Shown in pieces: positions 12,301 through 24,788 of a DNA stretch of 64,000 bases. Made by a program: the position numbers and the translations under genes. The stretch spans positions 15,500,001 through 15,564,000 of the forward strand of contig OU612065.1 in NCBI GenBank assembly GCA_914767715.1, in the 5' to 3' direction. The notes under the pieces are model-generated. The model made no database searches. It worked only from the letters and a program-made list of their open reading frames with translations, and had not been told where the DNA came from. How positions within the stretch are numbered: the stretch's first letter is position 1; each line of letters starts with the position of its first letter. Source of the stretch: Membranipora membranacea (taxonomy: Eukaryota > Bryozoa > Gymnolaemata > Cheilostomatida > Membraniporidae).

Positions 12301-12482
12301 TGTCAATACACAACAACCTGCGGGAACTGACTTTAAACAAAAATATCAGCATGCCCTGGTAAGAAGTAAGCTCTATCCTTACACTCTGACCGGCCATCGC
12401 ACTAAATTTTCCAAATCTTTCAGTGCAGCTCAACAAGGGTGAATTTTGTTCAAACTTTTCCTGTCTTTTTGGTACTCATGAA
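9389..12482. other. Intergenic, no gene seen apart from one hairpin
   Basis: No supported exon or RNA gene. Contains the inverted repeat at 10490-10594 and a small duplication of CATCTGGCAGAGCTA near 10145-10190. Confidence 0.5.
10490..10594. repeat. Inverted repeat with 36-base arms (foldback/MITE)
   Basis: The left arm starts TGTACTGGGATCATTTCCCG. The right arm (about 10559-10594) is its reverse complement with a few mismatches. The loop is about 33 bases. No open frame of note. Confidence 0.7.
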
Positions 12483-13460
12483 AGATGTGTATAATGCGAT
12501 CGCGCTCTATTAGCTATTGACAATCAGGATAAGACATAATCCATCCGGTAGCCAAGCCATCGACCACACTACGATGAACTTAAAGGCAAGTCGACTTGGC
12601 ATCCCAAACAAATGTAGTGCAATGCCCTGTGTCAGAGACACCGTGGTCTTTGAAGTACATGAAGGCAATATTGTTGCAATTACTAAAAGTGTGAAATTTG
12701 AAGGTTCCTTGCCTGCTTATCGAGTTACAAAATTGTCTAAGGTGCCAGGTTTGGAGTTGAGCTAAATTGACCTGCCAGTGCCATGCATCAAAAATCATTT
12801 AGATAGGCCTGTTTGACCAGAATATAGGTTAGTCGACCTGAGTCAAATCCATAAGTGTTTGAGATAAGACATTTTGTATGAGTTGGGTTGTCAAAACATT
12901 TCAGTGCATCTCAGCAATGGTGAAATATTTGTATTTTTTCATATTTCATTTGACATATCGTAAAAGGTTTGTGTGATGCGATCCCGCACTCTACTAGCAA
13001 TTGACTACCAGGATGGGCCTTAATTCATCCGGTAACCAAGCCATCGACCACACTACGGTGAAGTTAGATGCAAGTCGAATTGGCATCCCACACAAAATGC
13101 AGCGCGATGCCCTGTGTCAGAGACACCGTGGTCTTTATAGTATATCAAAGCAATCTTGTCGCATTCACCAAAAGGTGAAATTTAAAGGTACCTGGTCTGT
13201 TTATCAACTCCCTAAATTTGCTAAGGTGCCGAGTTCTGAGTTATGCTAAATTGACCAGCCAGTTTCATGTGTACAATGTCATTGAGATAGGCTTATTTAT
13301 CCAGATTTAAGCTTATTTGACCTGAAACGTCAAAACATTTCAGAGCAGCTCAGCAAGGGAGAAATATTTGTATTCTTACAGATTTTATCTGACTTTTCGT
13401 AAAAGGTTTGTGTGATGCGATCCCGCACTCTATTAGCAATTGACTACCAGGATGGGACTT
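12483..13460. repeat. Tandem repeat, two full copies and a truncated third, period about 440-480 bases
   Basis: The landmark GATGCGATC..GC.CTCTA.TAGC.ATTGAC recurs near 12497, 12976 and 13415, and the block AAGCCATCGACCACACTAC follows in the first two copies. The third copy stops near 13465, where the next repeat family begins, so it was cut or used as an insertion site. Each full copy encodes an 82-codon frame (12517-12765 and 13001-13249). The frames agree only in their first part and then diverge through indels, so coding is unlikely. Confidence 0.75.
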
Positions 13461-15338
13461 AATCCACGTTGGCCCGGGTTTCAATTAGGATGTGGCTAAT
13501 TGACTGAACTGAGCTTTAACCAGATTTTAGTAGCCGCTTATCCATGTTTCAATTAGCCCCTGCTATAACTCAGCCAAGAAGATTGATATGCACTGTGGAG
13601 AGATCTCACTTTGTCACTGAGTTAAAGTGTCTGTGATTTTTCATGTTTGTTGGTCACTGCAGATTGATTATACTTTGATGGGTCTTTATTTATATCATTT
13701 AATCAATTAGCATCTTTGATATATGAAATAGAACGCTGGCTTAGTGATAAGATAGCCCCCCTTGATACAGAACAGCCAAGATATGGCTAAACATCAGCTA
13801 GGTCTATGCTAAATTTATGCTAATTGAAAGTTGAAACCCGAAATAGTGAGTGGCTGTGCTTTTAGCTGACTTTTAGCAGCGAATGCACAGCTAAAAGCCA
13901 GCTAAATCTGTAATTTAACCACCCTCCCCACAATTTCCTGGCAGGCTGCATACCAGGCAATGACAGCTCATCTGCAGTGGTGACTTGATCCTGGTCTCCT
14001 GCTACTGGCTTTCAAGAACTTAACTAGTGAATCAAATGTTTTCCACCCTAGCTGTCTGCTTTAGCCCATCTACAGGCAAAGGTACTTTCTGAGCAGCCCG
14101 TGTCCTGCATGCCCGGGCTCTCTCTGTGCAGCTGGGGCAGGTTTCAATTAGGATTTAACAGGAGTTTAGACAGATTTAGCAGCCGCTTATCAATGTTCCA
14201 ATTAGCCCCTTCTGTAACTCAGCCAAGTAGACCGATATTCATTGTGGAAAATCTCTCACTATCGCTGAGCACAATGGAGTTGATGGGTCTGTCACTTTTT
14301 AAGCTTATTGGTCACTGCAGTTTGATTACACTTTGATGGGTCGTTATTTATATTAATAATATTATTGATCAATTAGCATATATTACGTATTAGTGAGTGA
14401 TAGCCCGGTGATACAGAACAGACAAGATTTATGGCTAAACATCAGCTAGGTCTATGCTAAATTTATACTAATTAAAACCCAAATCAGGGAGTGGCTGTGC
14501 TTTTAGCTGACTCTTAGCAGCGAATGCACGGCTAAGAGCCAGCCAAATCTGTAATTGAACCACCCCCCCCCCCCTTCATGCCAAGGTTCTCTGAGTATCT
14601 GGTGTCCTTCATGCCTGCGCTCTCTGTGGTTGGCGTGGAACATCTTCTGCATGCTCCAACTCCACATTTCTTATCTTAAATACCAGGTCGTCGTCGTGCT
14701 AAATTTTTGCTCATTGAAACCCGAATTAGTGAGTGGCTGTGCTTTTAGCTGACTTTTAGCAGCGAATGCACAGCTAAAAGCCAGCTAAATCTGTAATTTA
14801 ACCACCCCCATATCTTCCTGGCAGGCTGCATAACAGGCAAAGACAGCTTATCCAAAGTGGTGACTTGAAACTTCTCTACCTTTCCTAGAAACTATGACGC
14901 CACAGGTTGAATGGTCGAGGGTCACAATCAGCCAAGGTGCAGCAAATGAGGTCGTAGTAACTGGGTCGTAGTAATTAGGTCCCTGGTCAGCTGCTACTGG
15001 CTTTTAAGAACTAAACTAGTGAATCAAATAATTCAGCACCTACGCTGTATTGTTGTGACGCCGCTCGCGTGCGATGTGCAAAAACCGCTGTGTTGTGAGA
15101 TGTTTTCCACTCTAGCTGTCTGCTTTAGCCTATCTACAGGCATAGGTTCTTTCTGAGCAGCCCGTGTCCTGCATGCACGGGCTCGCTCTGTGCAGCTGGG
15201 GCAGGTTTCAATTAGGATTTAGCAAATTTTTAGAATGGGTAGTTATTTATACTATTGATCAATTGGCATATGTTACGTATTAGTGAGTGATAGCCGCTTG
15301 ATACAGAACAGCCAAGATTTATGGCTAAACATCAGCTA

Positions 15339-16029
15339 AAGCTGTAGCTCCACGTAACGATTTTTACATCGATTTGGGGTCACGAGTGGTTAATCGGTGG
15401 ATCTGCACGAGTGATTACTCGTGTTAAGTGGACATCGAACTTGTTGGTCTTTTGCCCGAGTGATCTAGACGATCCTCTATGCTGATTGGTTGTTGATTGC
15501 TTGCTTAAATAATTACGCGGTTAAACACGTCATCTATCAAATCGTGACAGGCTATCAAAAATGGAGGAGTTGATAATATCTGTAGTTAAATCACATCCTC
15601 CTATTTATGATAAAAAAGACCATAACTACAAAGATAGGAGTGGTGCTGTAGTGAAAATATGGAAGATAATAGCTGTATCACTTGGAAATGGAAGCTGTCC
15701 TGACATGACATCCATAGTATAGCATAGGAAAATCAATTTTACAGAAGAATGAAATTTTATTTGGTGAAGATTCTAAGTGACAAAGACCCGGATTTAATAT
15801 GACATCACTATATCCGGTCATTTGTTAACACGCCCATTAAATATCATTGGTCAATCGATTGAACTGAGGGAGTTAATTGGTCAATCTAGGCACCTGATTT
15901 ATTACCCCACTATGACTCACTAAACCATCGAGTACTAACTCATAGGCCTGTGTAGCAGTGTGAGATCGGCCTAGCATGTCTAGACATGCCATCGGCCTGT
16001 GATTACATCGTTACGTGGAGCTACAGCTT
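15339..16029. mobile_element. TIR transposon copy with MADF-like fragment, inserted in the repeat array
   Basis: The element is 691 bases with exact 22-base terminal inverted repeats (left begins AAGCTGTAGCTCCACGTAAC), flanked by TA on both sides. Related array units lacking the insert read through this point (CAGCTAGGTCTATGCTAAAT), which supports a real insertion. Inside, 15561-15722 encodes a 53-residue peptide resembling the first half of a MADF (Myb/SANT-like) DNA-binding domain. PIF/Harbinger transposons carry such a gene but normally duplicate a 3-base TWA target. The flanks here read TAA on the left and TTA on the right, so the superfamily (PIF/Harbinger or a TA-targeting group) stays open. 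No transposase is present. Confidence 0.75.
15561..15722 (+). pseudogene. MADF-domain fragment inside transposon
   Basis: A 53-aa frame ending at TAG. It shows the MADF pattern of a leading LI..V, then HPPIYD, then Y-K-D-R and a tryptophan (W-K-I-I-A), ending where the second half of the domain should follow. The fragment covers only about half of a MADF domain, so it is probably a relic of the accessory DNA-binding protein of a PIF/Harbinger-like element. Recognition is by motif only. Confidence 0.5.
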
Positions 16030-16273
16030 TAGTATATGCTAAATTTATGCTAATTGAAACCCGACCCAGGGAGTGGCTGTGCAGTTAGCAGACATTTAGC
16101 AGACTTTTAGCAGCGAATGCACGACTAAGAGCCAGCCAAATCTGTAATTGAACCACCCCCCCCCTTCATGCCTAGGTTCTCTGAGTATCTGGTGTCCTTC
16201 ATGCCTGCATTCTCTGTGGTTAACGCAGCACATCTTCTGCTTGCTCCAGCTGCACATTTCTTATCTTAAATAC

Positions 16274-17989
16274 TGTCAGGGTGACAATTTTTAAAGCATG
16301 CACCAGTGCTGTGGACAGGTTGGTGTGTTATGTTAGGGTGACAATTTGTGAAGCATGCACCAGTGCTGTAGACGGATTGATGTATTTCCTGAGATTCAAC
16401 ACCATCTCTGAGGGTAGTCGCTACCATGATAAACCGACAATAACAGTTTTCTGCGGTGATAGCTCAACCAGAGAAAATGTGTGCATCACCATCTTTGAGG
16501 GTAGTCGCTACCATGATAAAAGCATATGCAGAGATCTTAGTACTAAAGTGTTTTTTTTGAGAGATCTAAGCGAACGCTTCCAACTGCATGCAAGTAACTG
16601 GGCTTGATCCATGGAAAAGAAGCTAGGGTGGGAAAGTTGCTGACGTTTTTTTTAAAACGTGACAAAATAATGAGACACACAACATCATTATTACAACTGT
16701 AAATTAACCTTGGTTTGCGGAGATTTCTATTTTAGCATCAGCTTATTATTGCGTCTCTGCCTTCTGCTATATATGATGCGATGAGCGAGAATTGAAATAA
16801 TATCATACTACACACTACACACACTACAAGAAGAAAGAGAATATAACTACAAGTCACCACCAACTTCAATAATACTTGCACCAGCTACACCTTGCCTGCT
16901 ACTTATATCATCAAAGTGAAACTACCTGCTTGCACAACAATTATATCATCATCAAAGTGAAACTGCCTGACAAAGCTGCATCATGTATACACCATTGAAC
17001 ACACCAATAAAGATATGCAGCAGCCACAGCTTCAGGCAGTAGCAACAGGACCGTTGTCCTTTACGGTAACATTTAAAGCAGTTAGTATTAAGACAGGAAC
17101 GCAACAGGACCGTCGTCCTATTTTAGCAGTGTCTTAGATTGTGAAGTAAAAGAATTGATTGTATCATATAATATATTGTATTGTTGTGTAATTCGAAGTT
17201 ATACCAACTTATCTGTGCGATCAGTGACTAAATCAGAACTCATCTGGCATTCTGGCATATAACCAAGGATAAGAGTGCAAGGACAGTCAGGTTAGAATAT
17301 TCAGAACGACTTTTAATATTTTTAATCTTATATAAATATTTTATATGTGTATTTTGTCTCAATTGAATTAAATGGTCAGGGTAATTAAATAAATAGTCTT
17401 AGTCTAAACAGATTAGTTTTATGCCTGTATGGTTGACACCAATAATTGGTAATCAAAGCCGCTTGACTCTTTAGTAGTCGCAATTGTGTATTCAAAGGCA
17501 ATCCAAACTTCACGCACTTGTAGACGGCCTTGTCGGCGCTTTCATGTAATAGATCATAAACAGATAATAGAAATTGCAATATATATAACTTGTGATGAAT
17601 TAAATAGACTGTGTATTATAATAATCTTGAATTAAATTTAAGTTAACACTCGTGACGACGTCTAGTGAATTAAGCTCATGAGTAGATTAACAGTGCGTGT
17701 ATTACATTGTGTCAGGAAATTAATTGATATCGGTCATTGATGACCATCAGAATTTATCGCAACAGTGTATTGTATATCAGCCTATAGTAGAACAGTGTAT
17801 CGTGTATCAGCCTATCTTTGAGACCCTTCTGTGGGATATATAATAATGATTCATAATTCGAGCGATGGCTTTCAGTGCTAAACTAAATAGAACCTTAAAT
17901 TAAATATAAAAGCCCTCTCGCTCATCAGAGTAGACTCGGAGCAAGCTAACTACACCCTGTTGTGTACACGGCCCAGTCCGTCTCTCACA
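16274..17989. mobile_element. Solo LTR of an LTR retrotransposon (1716 bases)
   Basis: Begins TGTCAGGGTGAC and ends TCTCTCACA, giving canonical TG...CA termini, with a 4-base direct duplication ATAC at 16270-16273 and 17990-17993. The empty site exists at about 14670-14690 in the same repeat family (CTTAAATACCAGGTCG), which shows the insertion directly. Internal landmarks are a TATA-like TATATATGATGC near 16768, AATAAA near 17005, and short internal duplications near 16281-16520 and 17050-17130. No gag or pol is present, so it formed by LTR-LTR recombination. The 4-base duplication suggests a Gypsy-like element, which is not certain. Confidence 0.82.
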
Positions 17990-19990
17990 ATACCAGGTCG
18001 TCGTCGTGCTAAATTTTTGCTCATTAAAACCTGAATTAGTGAGTGGCTGTGCTTTTAGCTGACTTTTAGTAGCGAATACACAGCTAAATGCCAGCTAAAT
18101 CTGTGATTTAACCACCCCTCATATCTTCCTGGCAGGCTGCATAACAGGCAAGGACAGCTGATCTGCAGTGGTGACTTGAAACTTCTCTCCCTTTCCTAGA
18201 AACTATGACGCCAAAGGTTGAAGGGTCGAGGTTCACAATCAGCCGAGGAGCAGCAAACGAGGTCGTAGTAGCTGGGTCGTAGTAATGGGTCGTAGTAATT
18301 AGGTCCCTGGTCAGCTGCTACTGGCTTTTAACAACTAAACTAGGTGAATTAAATAAATCAGCACCCATGCGCCATTGTTGTGACGCCACTCGCGTGCGCT
18401 GAGCAATCAACGCTGTTTTGTGAGATGTTTTCCGCCCTTGCTGTCTGCTTTAGCCCATCTAAGGGAATGGGTTCTCTCTGAGCAGCCGCTATCCTGCATG
18501 CCCAGACTCTCTCTGTGCGGCTGGGGCAGGTTTCAATTAGGATTAAGCAACGATTTAGCTGAGTTTTAGCCAGATTTAGCAGCCGCTTACCAATGTTCCA
18601 ATTAGCCCCTGCTATAACTCAGCCGAGTAAATCGATATTAATTGTGGAGAAATCTAACACTATCACTTTATGTGTCTGTGACTTTTTATGTCTACTGGTC
18701 ACTGCAGTTTGATTACATTTTGATGAGTCGTTATTTATATTAATCATATTATCGATCAATTAGCACATATTACATATGAGTGAGTGATAGTTGCTTGATA
18801 CAGAACAACCAAGGCTAAACATCAGCTAGATCTGCTAAATTTATACAAATTGAAACCCGTATTAGAGAGTGGCTGTGCTTTTAGCTGCCTTTTAGCAGTG
18901 AATGTACGACTAAAAGCCAGCTAAATCTGTAATGGAACCACCCCCCCCCCCTTGGTGTCCTTGATGCCTCGGTTCTCTGAGTAGCCGGTGTCCTTCATGC
19001 CTGTATTCTCTGTGGTGGGCGCGGCACATCTTCTGCTTGCTCCAACTCCACCTTGCTTATCTCAAATACCAGGTTGAATTTCAAGGTTTACAAACATCCG
19101 ACGAGCAGCAATTGAGGACGTAGTAACTGTGTCGTAGTAATTGGGTCCCTGCTCTCCTGCAACTGGCTTTTAAGAACTAAACTAGGTGAATTAAATAAAT
19201 CAGCACCTACGCTGCATTGTTGTGACGCCACTCGTATGCGCTGAGCGAACAGCGCTGTCTTGTGAGATGCTTTCCACCCTTGATGTCTGCTTTAGCCCAT
19301 CTACAGGCAAACGTTATCTCTGAGCAGCCTGTGTCCTGCATGCCCGGGCTGCTCTCTCTGTGCGGCTGGGGCAGGTTTCAATTAGGATTTAGCAAACAAT
19401 TAGCTGAGTTTTAGCCAGATTTAGCATCCGCTTATCAACGTTCCAATTAGCCCCTGCTATAACTCAGCCGAGTAAATCGATATTAATTGTAGAGAAATCT
19501 AACACTACAACTTTATGTGTCTGACTTTTTATGTCTTTTGGTCACTGCGGTTTGATTACACTTTGATGGGTCGTTATTTATATTAATAATATTTTTGATC
19601 AATTAGCATGTATTTCATATGAGATATGAGTGTGTGATAGCTGCTTGATACAGAACAGTAAATATTTATGCTAAACATCAGCTAAGTCGGTGCTAAATTT
19701 ATGCTAATTAAAACCCGAATTAGAGAGTGGCTGTCCTTTTAGTTGACTTTTAGCAGCAAATGCAAGGCTAAAAGCCAGCTAAATCTGTAATTGAACCACC
19801 CCCCCCCCCCTGACGTCCTGCATGCCTGGGTTATGTGAGCAGCCATTCTGCTTCATGCACTAACTTGTAAGTCGTAACTCCCGCTGGCAGTCGGACCACA
19901 GCAGCTGCTACAGGATATTCTTTTTCTGCTTGCTTTTCAACTCCACCTCGCTTCCCTCAAATACCAGAGCGCCCAACCTTCCTGGAAGGT

Positions 19991-22059
19991 TGCCTAACAT
20001 TGCGCCAGTTTATAACCAACACAATATGCTGATATCAAAATTAGGGTTTGAACAACGAGTCATCATCTGCAATGGTGGACAACCAGCAAAACCAAGACAA
20101 ACCATACATTTAATGTGAAATTAAGGTCTGCAGTGATGTTTCAACACATGTGGCAGACTAGAAATAGAGACTAGATTAGCTCTGTAAGGTACTCCGCTTC
20201 GACAAAAATTTGCAAGACAATTTAGAACCTACACGATTTGTGTCATTTTGATATCTAAGATACACTTTCTTATAAGCATTATATGAGGTTATAGCAATAC
20301 TATCACTGTGTATTTGGAAAGGCACAGTCAATGAGAGCTGTCCATTTTATTGGAATAATGGCCTTTGTTTCTAGCTGCAAACTTGACTACGGCCATTAAG
20401 GATACCTGCTGTATGAATATTATACTGTGATAAAAGACAAAAGCACAATGGATGACTATAGGAATCTTAATAGGAATATAAGCAATCTCAACCACTGCGC
20501 ATATAAAGATGAGTAAAAAAAGACTGCCAAGCCCCGCCAAGCCCTAATTCTTACCAATCAATCGCAATCCCATCAAGATTATCTCAAATTACTACCTCGA
20601 TTACAAGACACGTAAACAACACTCCTCATTGCATAATATGTGACTGAAAGTTCCAAGAAGTTCAGCTCATGAACTTCACTGTTTCAAAACCTTGAGTGTC
20701 TAGTCTAGGAGTACACTTTGGGAGTTATGTCCATCAATTGTAAGGAGACACAACTACTGTTATTACTGAATGATTCGTCAAAACTGGAAATTGCAACGAA
20801 ATCGATAGGCTGAGGGTAGGATGAAGGATAATATGTATCTTCTATCATTGATTATGACGGATTTATGTGGTCCTATATTGTCAGTACTTTACCAGTCCAT
20901 TTTTACATATTGTCTCTAGTCCGAGGACAAATTCAGTCAGGATTGTCACAATTTATGATCGCTTGGATCTGCTTTTTCGGAGCAAGACATTAAACATTCT
21001 ATCAGGTCTATGAATTGACACTGTTCCATAATCCATAATCTCAAAAGTCACTCTCAATTCACCTGACCTTACTCGATAGTCGTGGGAATGATGATGGTTA
21101 ATATGATAGTTAGTTTTTTGGTCATCAATTAATTAAAACCTCTCTTGTTGATAACAAAATCAGTTCTCAGGTGAGACTTGATTCTGTCAGGGAAACTAAT
21201 TTACATACAGAGAGGTAGGATGTTTATGTTACCTTCCTTTCACTAAGTCATAGGTCTCAAACACAAAAATAAAATCTAAAACAAAATAAAACAATTATGA
21301 AATCTGTCAAGCTTGCTTGACTCATGATACCCTCACCCAACAGTGTAATTATCAGACGGTGAGAGTTGTTGGCGTCTCCAGAAATTTGGCGCATCATGAA
21401 TTTCAGAGCTGAATTTTGTTGAGGCGTCCAAGAATTTTACACAGCATCTTAGATCTATGGTGGTTCACCTGAAACAGAAAGCAAAAGCCAACTTTAATTA
21501 CAGAGCATTGCATCAGTCAAGTATAAGCATTTTGTGATCCATGAATAATCTTTCCCTCCACCTTGCAAGTTAAGTACAATGAGGTTACAAACACTGTTAT
21601 ACCCGCAATGCAAGGTAAATCACAGAACACAAGGGAAAAAATCAGCATATTTATAACAATTTCCTGCTCCAACCTCAAATTCCATTACTCCTAACTGTCT
21701 GCACAATTTTTTTCATGATAATAATCAGCAAAACCTGGTAACAATGTAAGTGCTCAAACTCTGTGCTGTGGCTGGTTATGGCACAGGCAAGGTTTTTGCA
21801 CTTTTACTAGTTAAAACTGTGTTCCAACATCATCAAGGAAACAAGTTTCTTACCCCACGATGTTGGTTTTTCAACAGCTGACCAGGATAGTCAATCCAAT
21901 GAACTAAACCTTAGGTTTAGTTCATTGGTCCATCATTATACAGTCAAGGCTATTATTGAAAACTACTACCATCTGCTCATATCTTATTCTGTTTGACTGC
22001 CTGGTAGTCTTTGATTTCTCCTCGAATCCTAAAACAATAGCAGAACTTTTTTAATAACA
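19991..22059. other. Intergenic, no gene seen
   Basis: AT-rich. Contains the palindrome at 21896-21928. A frame on the minus strand at about 21400-21470, beginning after a CAG acceptor, is short and unrecognised. Confidence 0.45.
21896..21928. repeat. Hairpin with 15-base perfect arms
   Basis: CCAATGAACTAAACC, a 3-base spacer TTA, then the exact complement. AT-rich flanks. Function unknown. Confidence 0.8.
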
Positions 22060-24110
22060 TTAAAATGTTGGGACTCCCAGCACAAGGGCCATCTCAATGA
22101 TTAAGTTTTCACATCATCGAGTTGGCCCTTGTGCTGGGAGTATTATTTCTACCATACTTTAGTGTTCTTTCATATAACAACTAGCCTCATTCATCAAGAC
22201 ACACAAATTTACCAAAACAAGAAAAAAATGCTTGATACATGTTCCATTTCATGGCCTTGGATTGCAATCAAGAAACTCAAATTCAACGATTGGGAAAATA
22301 GGGGCAACATGATAACATATTCATCATTCACTGTAAAGAAGATTAATTGTAAAGGTGAAGCAGACGAAACAAAAGGCACCATAACCAACCGAACAGTTGG
22401 TGTCTGGGGTTTCTTTTTTCCAGCTTGTTTCAGTGATGATTTGTGCTGATCTATCTCTCACAATGTAGATTATTCAGTATCTACTGATTTTCTCATGCTA
22501 CAAGAAAATAATTGACAAGGTGGTCAAAGGTTGGAAAGTAATACCAAAATTTTTATAAGGAACAGATTGGAAGATATATTTTCTGAAACTTAGAATTTGC
22601 CTGCATTCAAAATTCCCCCCCCCCCTACGGCTAATCAGTGAAAGGGGAGCAAACTGGAATGCATGCAAACTTGACCGAACTTGATCTAGAACTATCGCAA
22701 TTTAATTTCAACTATGATTTAGTGTTCTTTCATATAACAACTAGCCTCATTCATCAAGACTAGTAAACAAATTCAACAAAACAAGGAAAAAATACTGATA
22801 CATGTTCAATTGTCATGACCTTGGATTGTAGCAAGAAACTCAAATTCAGCGTGAAGATGATTAGGAAAAAAAGGGGCAACATGATAATATATTAACAAGA
22901 TTAATTGTAACAGAAGCAGCCGAAGCGAAAGGCGCCATAACATACCGAACAGTTGGTGACGGTGTCTTGAGTCTTTTTTCCTGCTTGTTTCTGTGATGAT
23001 AGGTGGATTCTCTGTGCTGAGAGTTTTGTGGATCTGTCACAACCGATCTGTCTCTCAACATGTGGATCATTTGGTTTCCTTCCGACATTCTCATGCTAAA
23101 ATAAAAATAATTAACCTGTGGTCAATATTTGCTCCATCTAATTGTGTGCTTATTTCTGCCTATTTTAAAAAATTCTCGATAGTGACAAAAAAGATCAACC
23201 ATCAACAAAAATAGAAATATTTTGGAGATAAACATGTAAAATTGCTCTTTGAGAAGATGCTCATCCTTGTCAATATGCATACAGGGTATAATAACTTGGC
23301 TCAGAGCCATAATACCTTGCAGTTGAAACCATAGACTTAATATACTATATATATATATATAGTATATTAGTGTATATTTGGCATATGGTGAAACTGATCT
23401 TTCGCCGAGATAAACTGTCTCTCTTGCATTTAGAATAAGTGTAACTTATTAAGTAGTGACATCGACAGCATTTTTTATGCAGGGCCAGGCTGACAATATA
23501 CTCACGCTATGACTATTCTAACGTGCTCTTGAGGAAACATGTCTTTCTTACCTAAGGATGTTGATGAATGATGGATGGATGGATGATGATATGAATAATC
23601 TATCATGAAACATTCGTAGGTAATTATTGAGCCCATCATCAACAACTCACATCTTCTCCTGATTGACTCCTTGATATTCTTTGCTCTCTCTTCAAATACT
23701 GAAAGAAGAACGAAACAACCCTTCACAATAGTCTTACAATGTTGGGATGCCCAGCATGCAGGGCAGCACAAAGGGCCATCTCAATATTACAGTCAACTCA
23801 CTACAATTCGACGAAGACAATATTTAGAATTATATATTATTCGTCATTCACTGCAATAAGATTTATTGTAACATATATAAAGGGGAATTTGACAAAACTA
23901 GAGGACTGTGTACTAACCCATCAATGGAAAGAGGGGGGTATGGCTGCTTTTCCCCGCTGGTATTGGTGATGATTGGATAAGGATTCGTCATTATGCACTG
24001 GGATTCTGCAGGTCTGTCGCTACTGATCATGTACGTAGGCTATAATACATCTACCATTTTCCTCATGCTACAAGAAAACCATAATTGAAAGCGTGGGTTG
24101 GGAAATATAA
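22060..24110. repeat. Segment present in three diverged copies; possible remains of a minus-strand gene
   Basis: The block TTAGTGTTCTTTCATATAAC occurs at about 22160 and 22720. CGAACAGTTGGTG, a run near TTTTTTCCxGCTTGTTT, and a stretch ending CTCATGCTA recur at about 22390-22500, 22945-23095 and (weaker) 23930-24070. On the minus strand, copy 3 reads an ankyrin-like ALCAALHAGHPNIVRLL (about 23770-23715) followed by FEERAKNIKESIRRRCE. Copy 1 keeps a similar frame (FEEKSKTTRQSNRIRYE) but has a deletion in the ankyrin-like part. Stops and indels argue for decayed gene copies rather than working exons. Confidence 0.45.
22074..22140. repeat. Stem-loop with 18-base perfect arms
   Basis: CTCCCAGCACAAGGGCCA at 22074-22091 and its exact complement at 22123-22140, with a 31-base loop. 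It overlaps copy 1 of the triplicated segment, at the place where the ankyrin-like coding block is rearranged, so it may have arisen by a local inverted duplication. Confidence 0.8.
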
Positions 24111-24788
24111 CACAAATTCTGTGTTTTAGGAAGAAAAATATTTGCTGCATCTTATTATATTAATATAATATAAATTTCCTTCTGCTGAACCAAGTTGACA
24201 AAAATTTCAAATCAGATTATTTAATAACAAAAAAAAGAGAACTATCAGATGTCACTATAAACATACATTTACATACATGTATACCGAGTCATCAAAACAT
24301 CACTGACACTAAGGACAGAGCAATATAATTCCATTCTTACCCTTTCCCTATAAGATGAAGTAAGTAGAACTTATAAGTACTGACAGTGACAAAATTGATC
24401 ATACTGTAGACACAAAACTAATATCGTCCCGTATCTGTCTCTCCTCGTCTGACAATAAGAGACGGTATGTCATTCTGAGTGTTATACATTGCATCCAATC
24501 TGAAACGATATAAAGTGATAAAAAAAACTGCAAGAAATCATTATAGCTCTTGTTACTAAATGAGCCCCTTCAGTGATTTTTTTTCTAATTTAAGTGATTT
24601 CTTTCTTCTCAATGAGCAAATTAGGGAGTTAGTTGGCCTCGTTGAAAGATCGAAGGAGCGAGGGATAGCCTGGCTTCAAAACCCCGACTCAATCTATTTC
24701 AGCTCAATCTTTTTTTGAAAACCATGCGTATAATAATATCAAACTCAAGCCTTGCGATAAGATCTCTAGTTATATAGGAGTTATAGTT

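Larger units (their letters stand above)
13464..19990. repeat. Composite repeat array with foldback-type units
   Basis: A roughly 0.45 kb unit begins GGGGCAGGTTTCAATTAGG and ends with TAATTGAACCACCCC, which is close to the reverse complement of its start, so each unit has long imperfect terminal inverted repeats. Near-complete units: 13476-13929 (variant start), 14134-14574, 15197-16164 (interrupted), 18523-18951 and 19367-19810. Extra right-end-only pieces lie at about 14690-14809 and 17994-18119. Between units a second shared module recurs (CTGTCTGCTTTAGCCCATCTA and TGACTTGAAACTTCTC). Several right ends are followed by poly-C tracts. Likely a non-autonomous transposon amplified together with flanking sequence. 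No gene seen. Confidence 0.75.

Noticed and set aside
12517-13249. Two 82-codon frames in neighbouring repeat copies that look like paralogous small proteins
   Set aside because: They agree only in the first third and then diverge through indels, which is what a non-coding repeat does; no start context or domain.
16281-16607. A 108-codon frame near the start of the solo LTR
   Set aside because: It is made of internal direct repeats of the LTR and lacks any gag- or env-like motif.
13464-19990. CRISPR-like array
   Set aside because: Units are hundreds of bases long with inverted ends and no short direct repeats with unique spacers; the setting is a eukaryotic genome.
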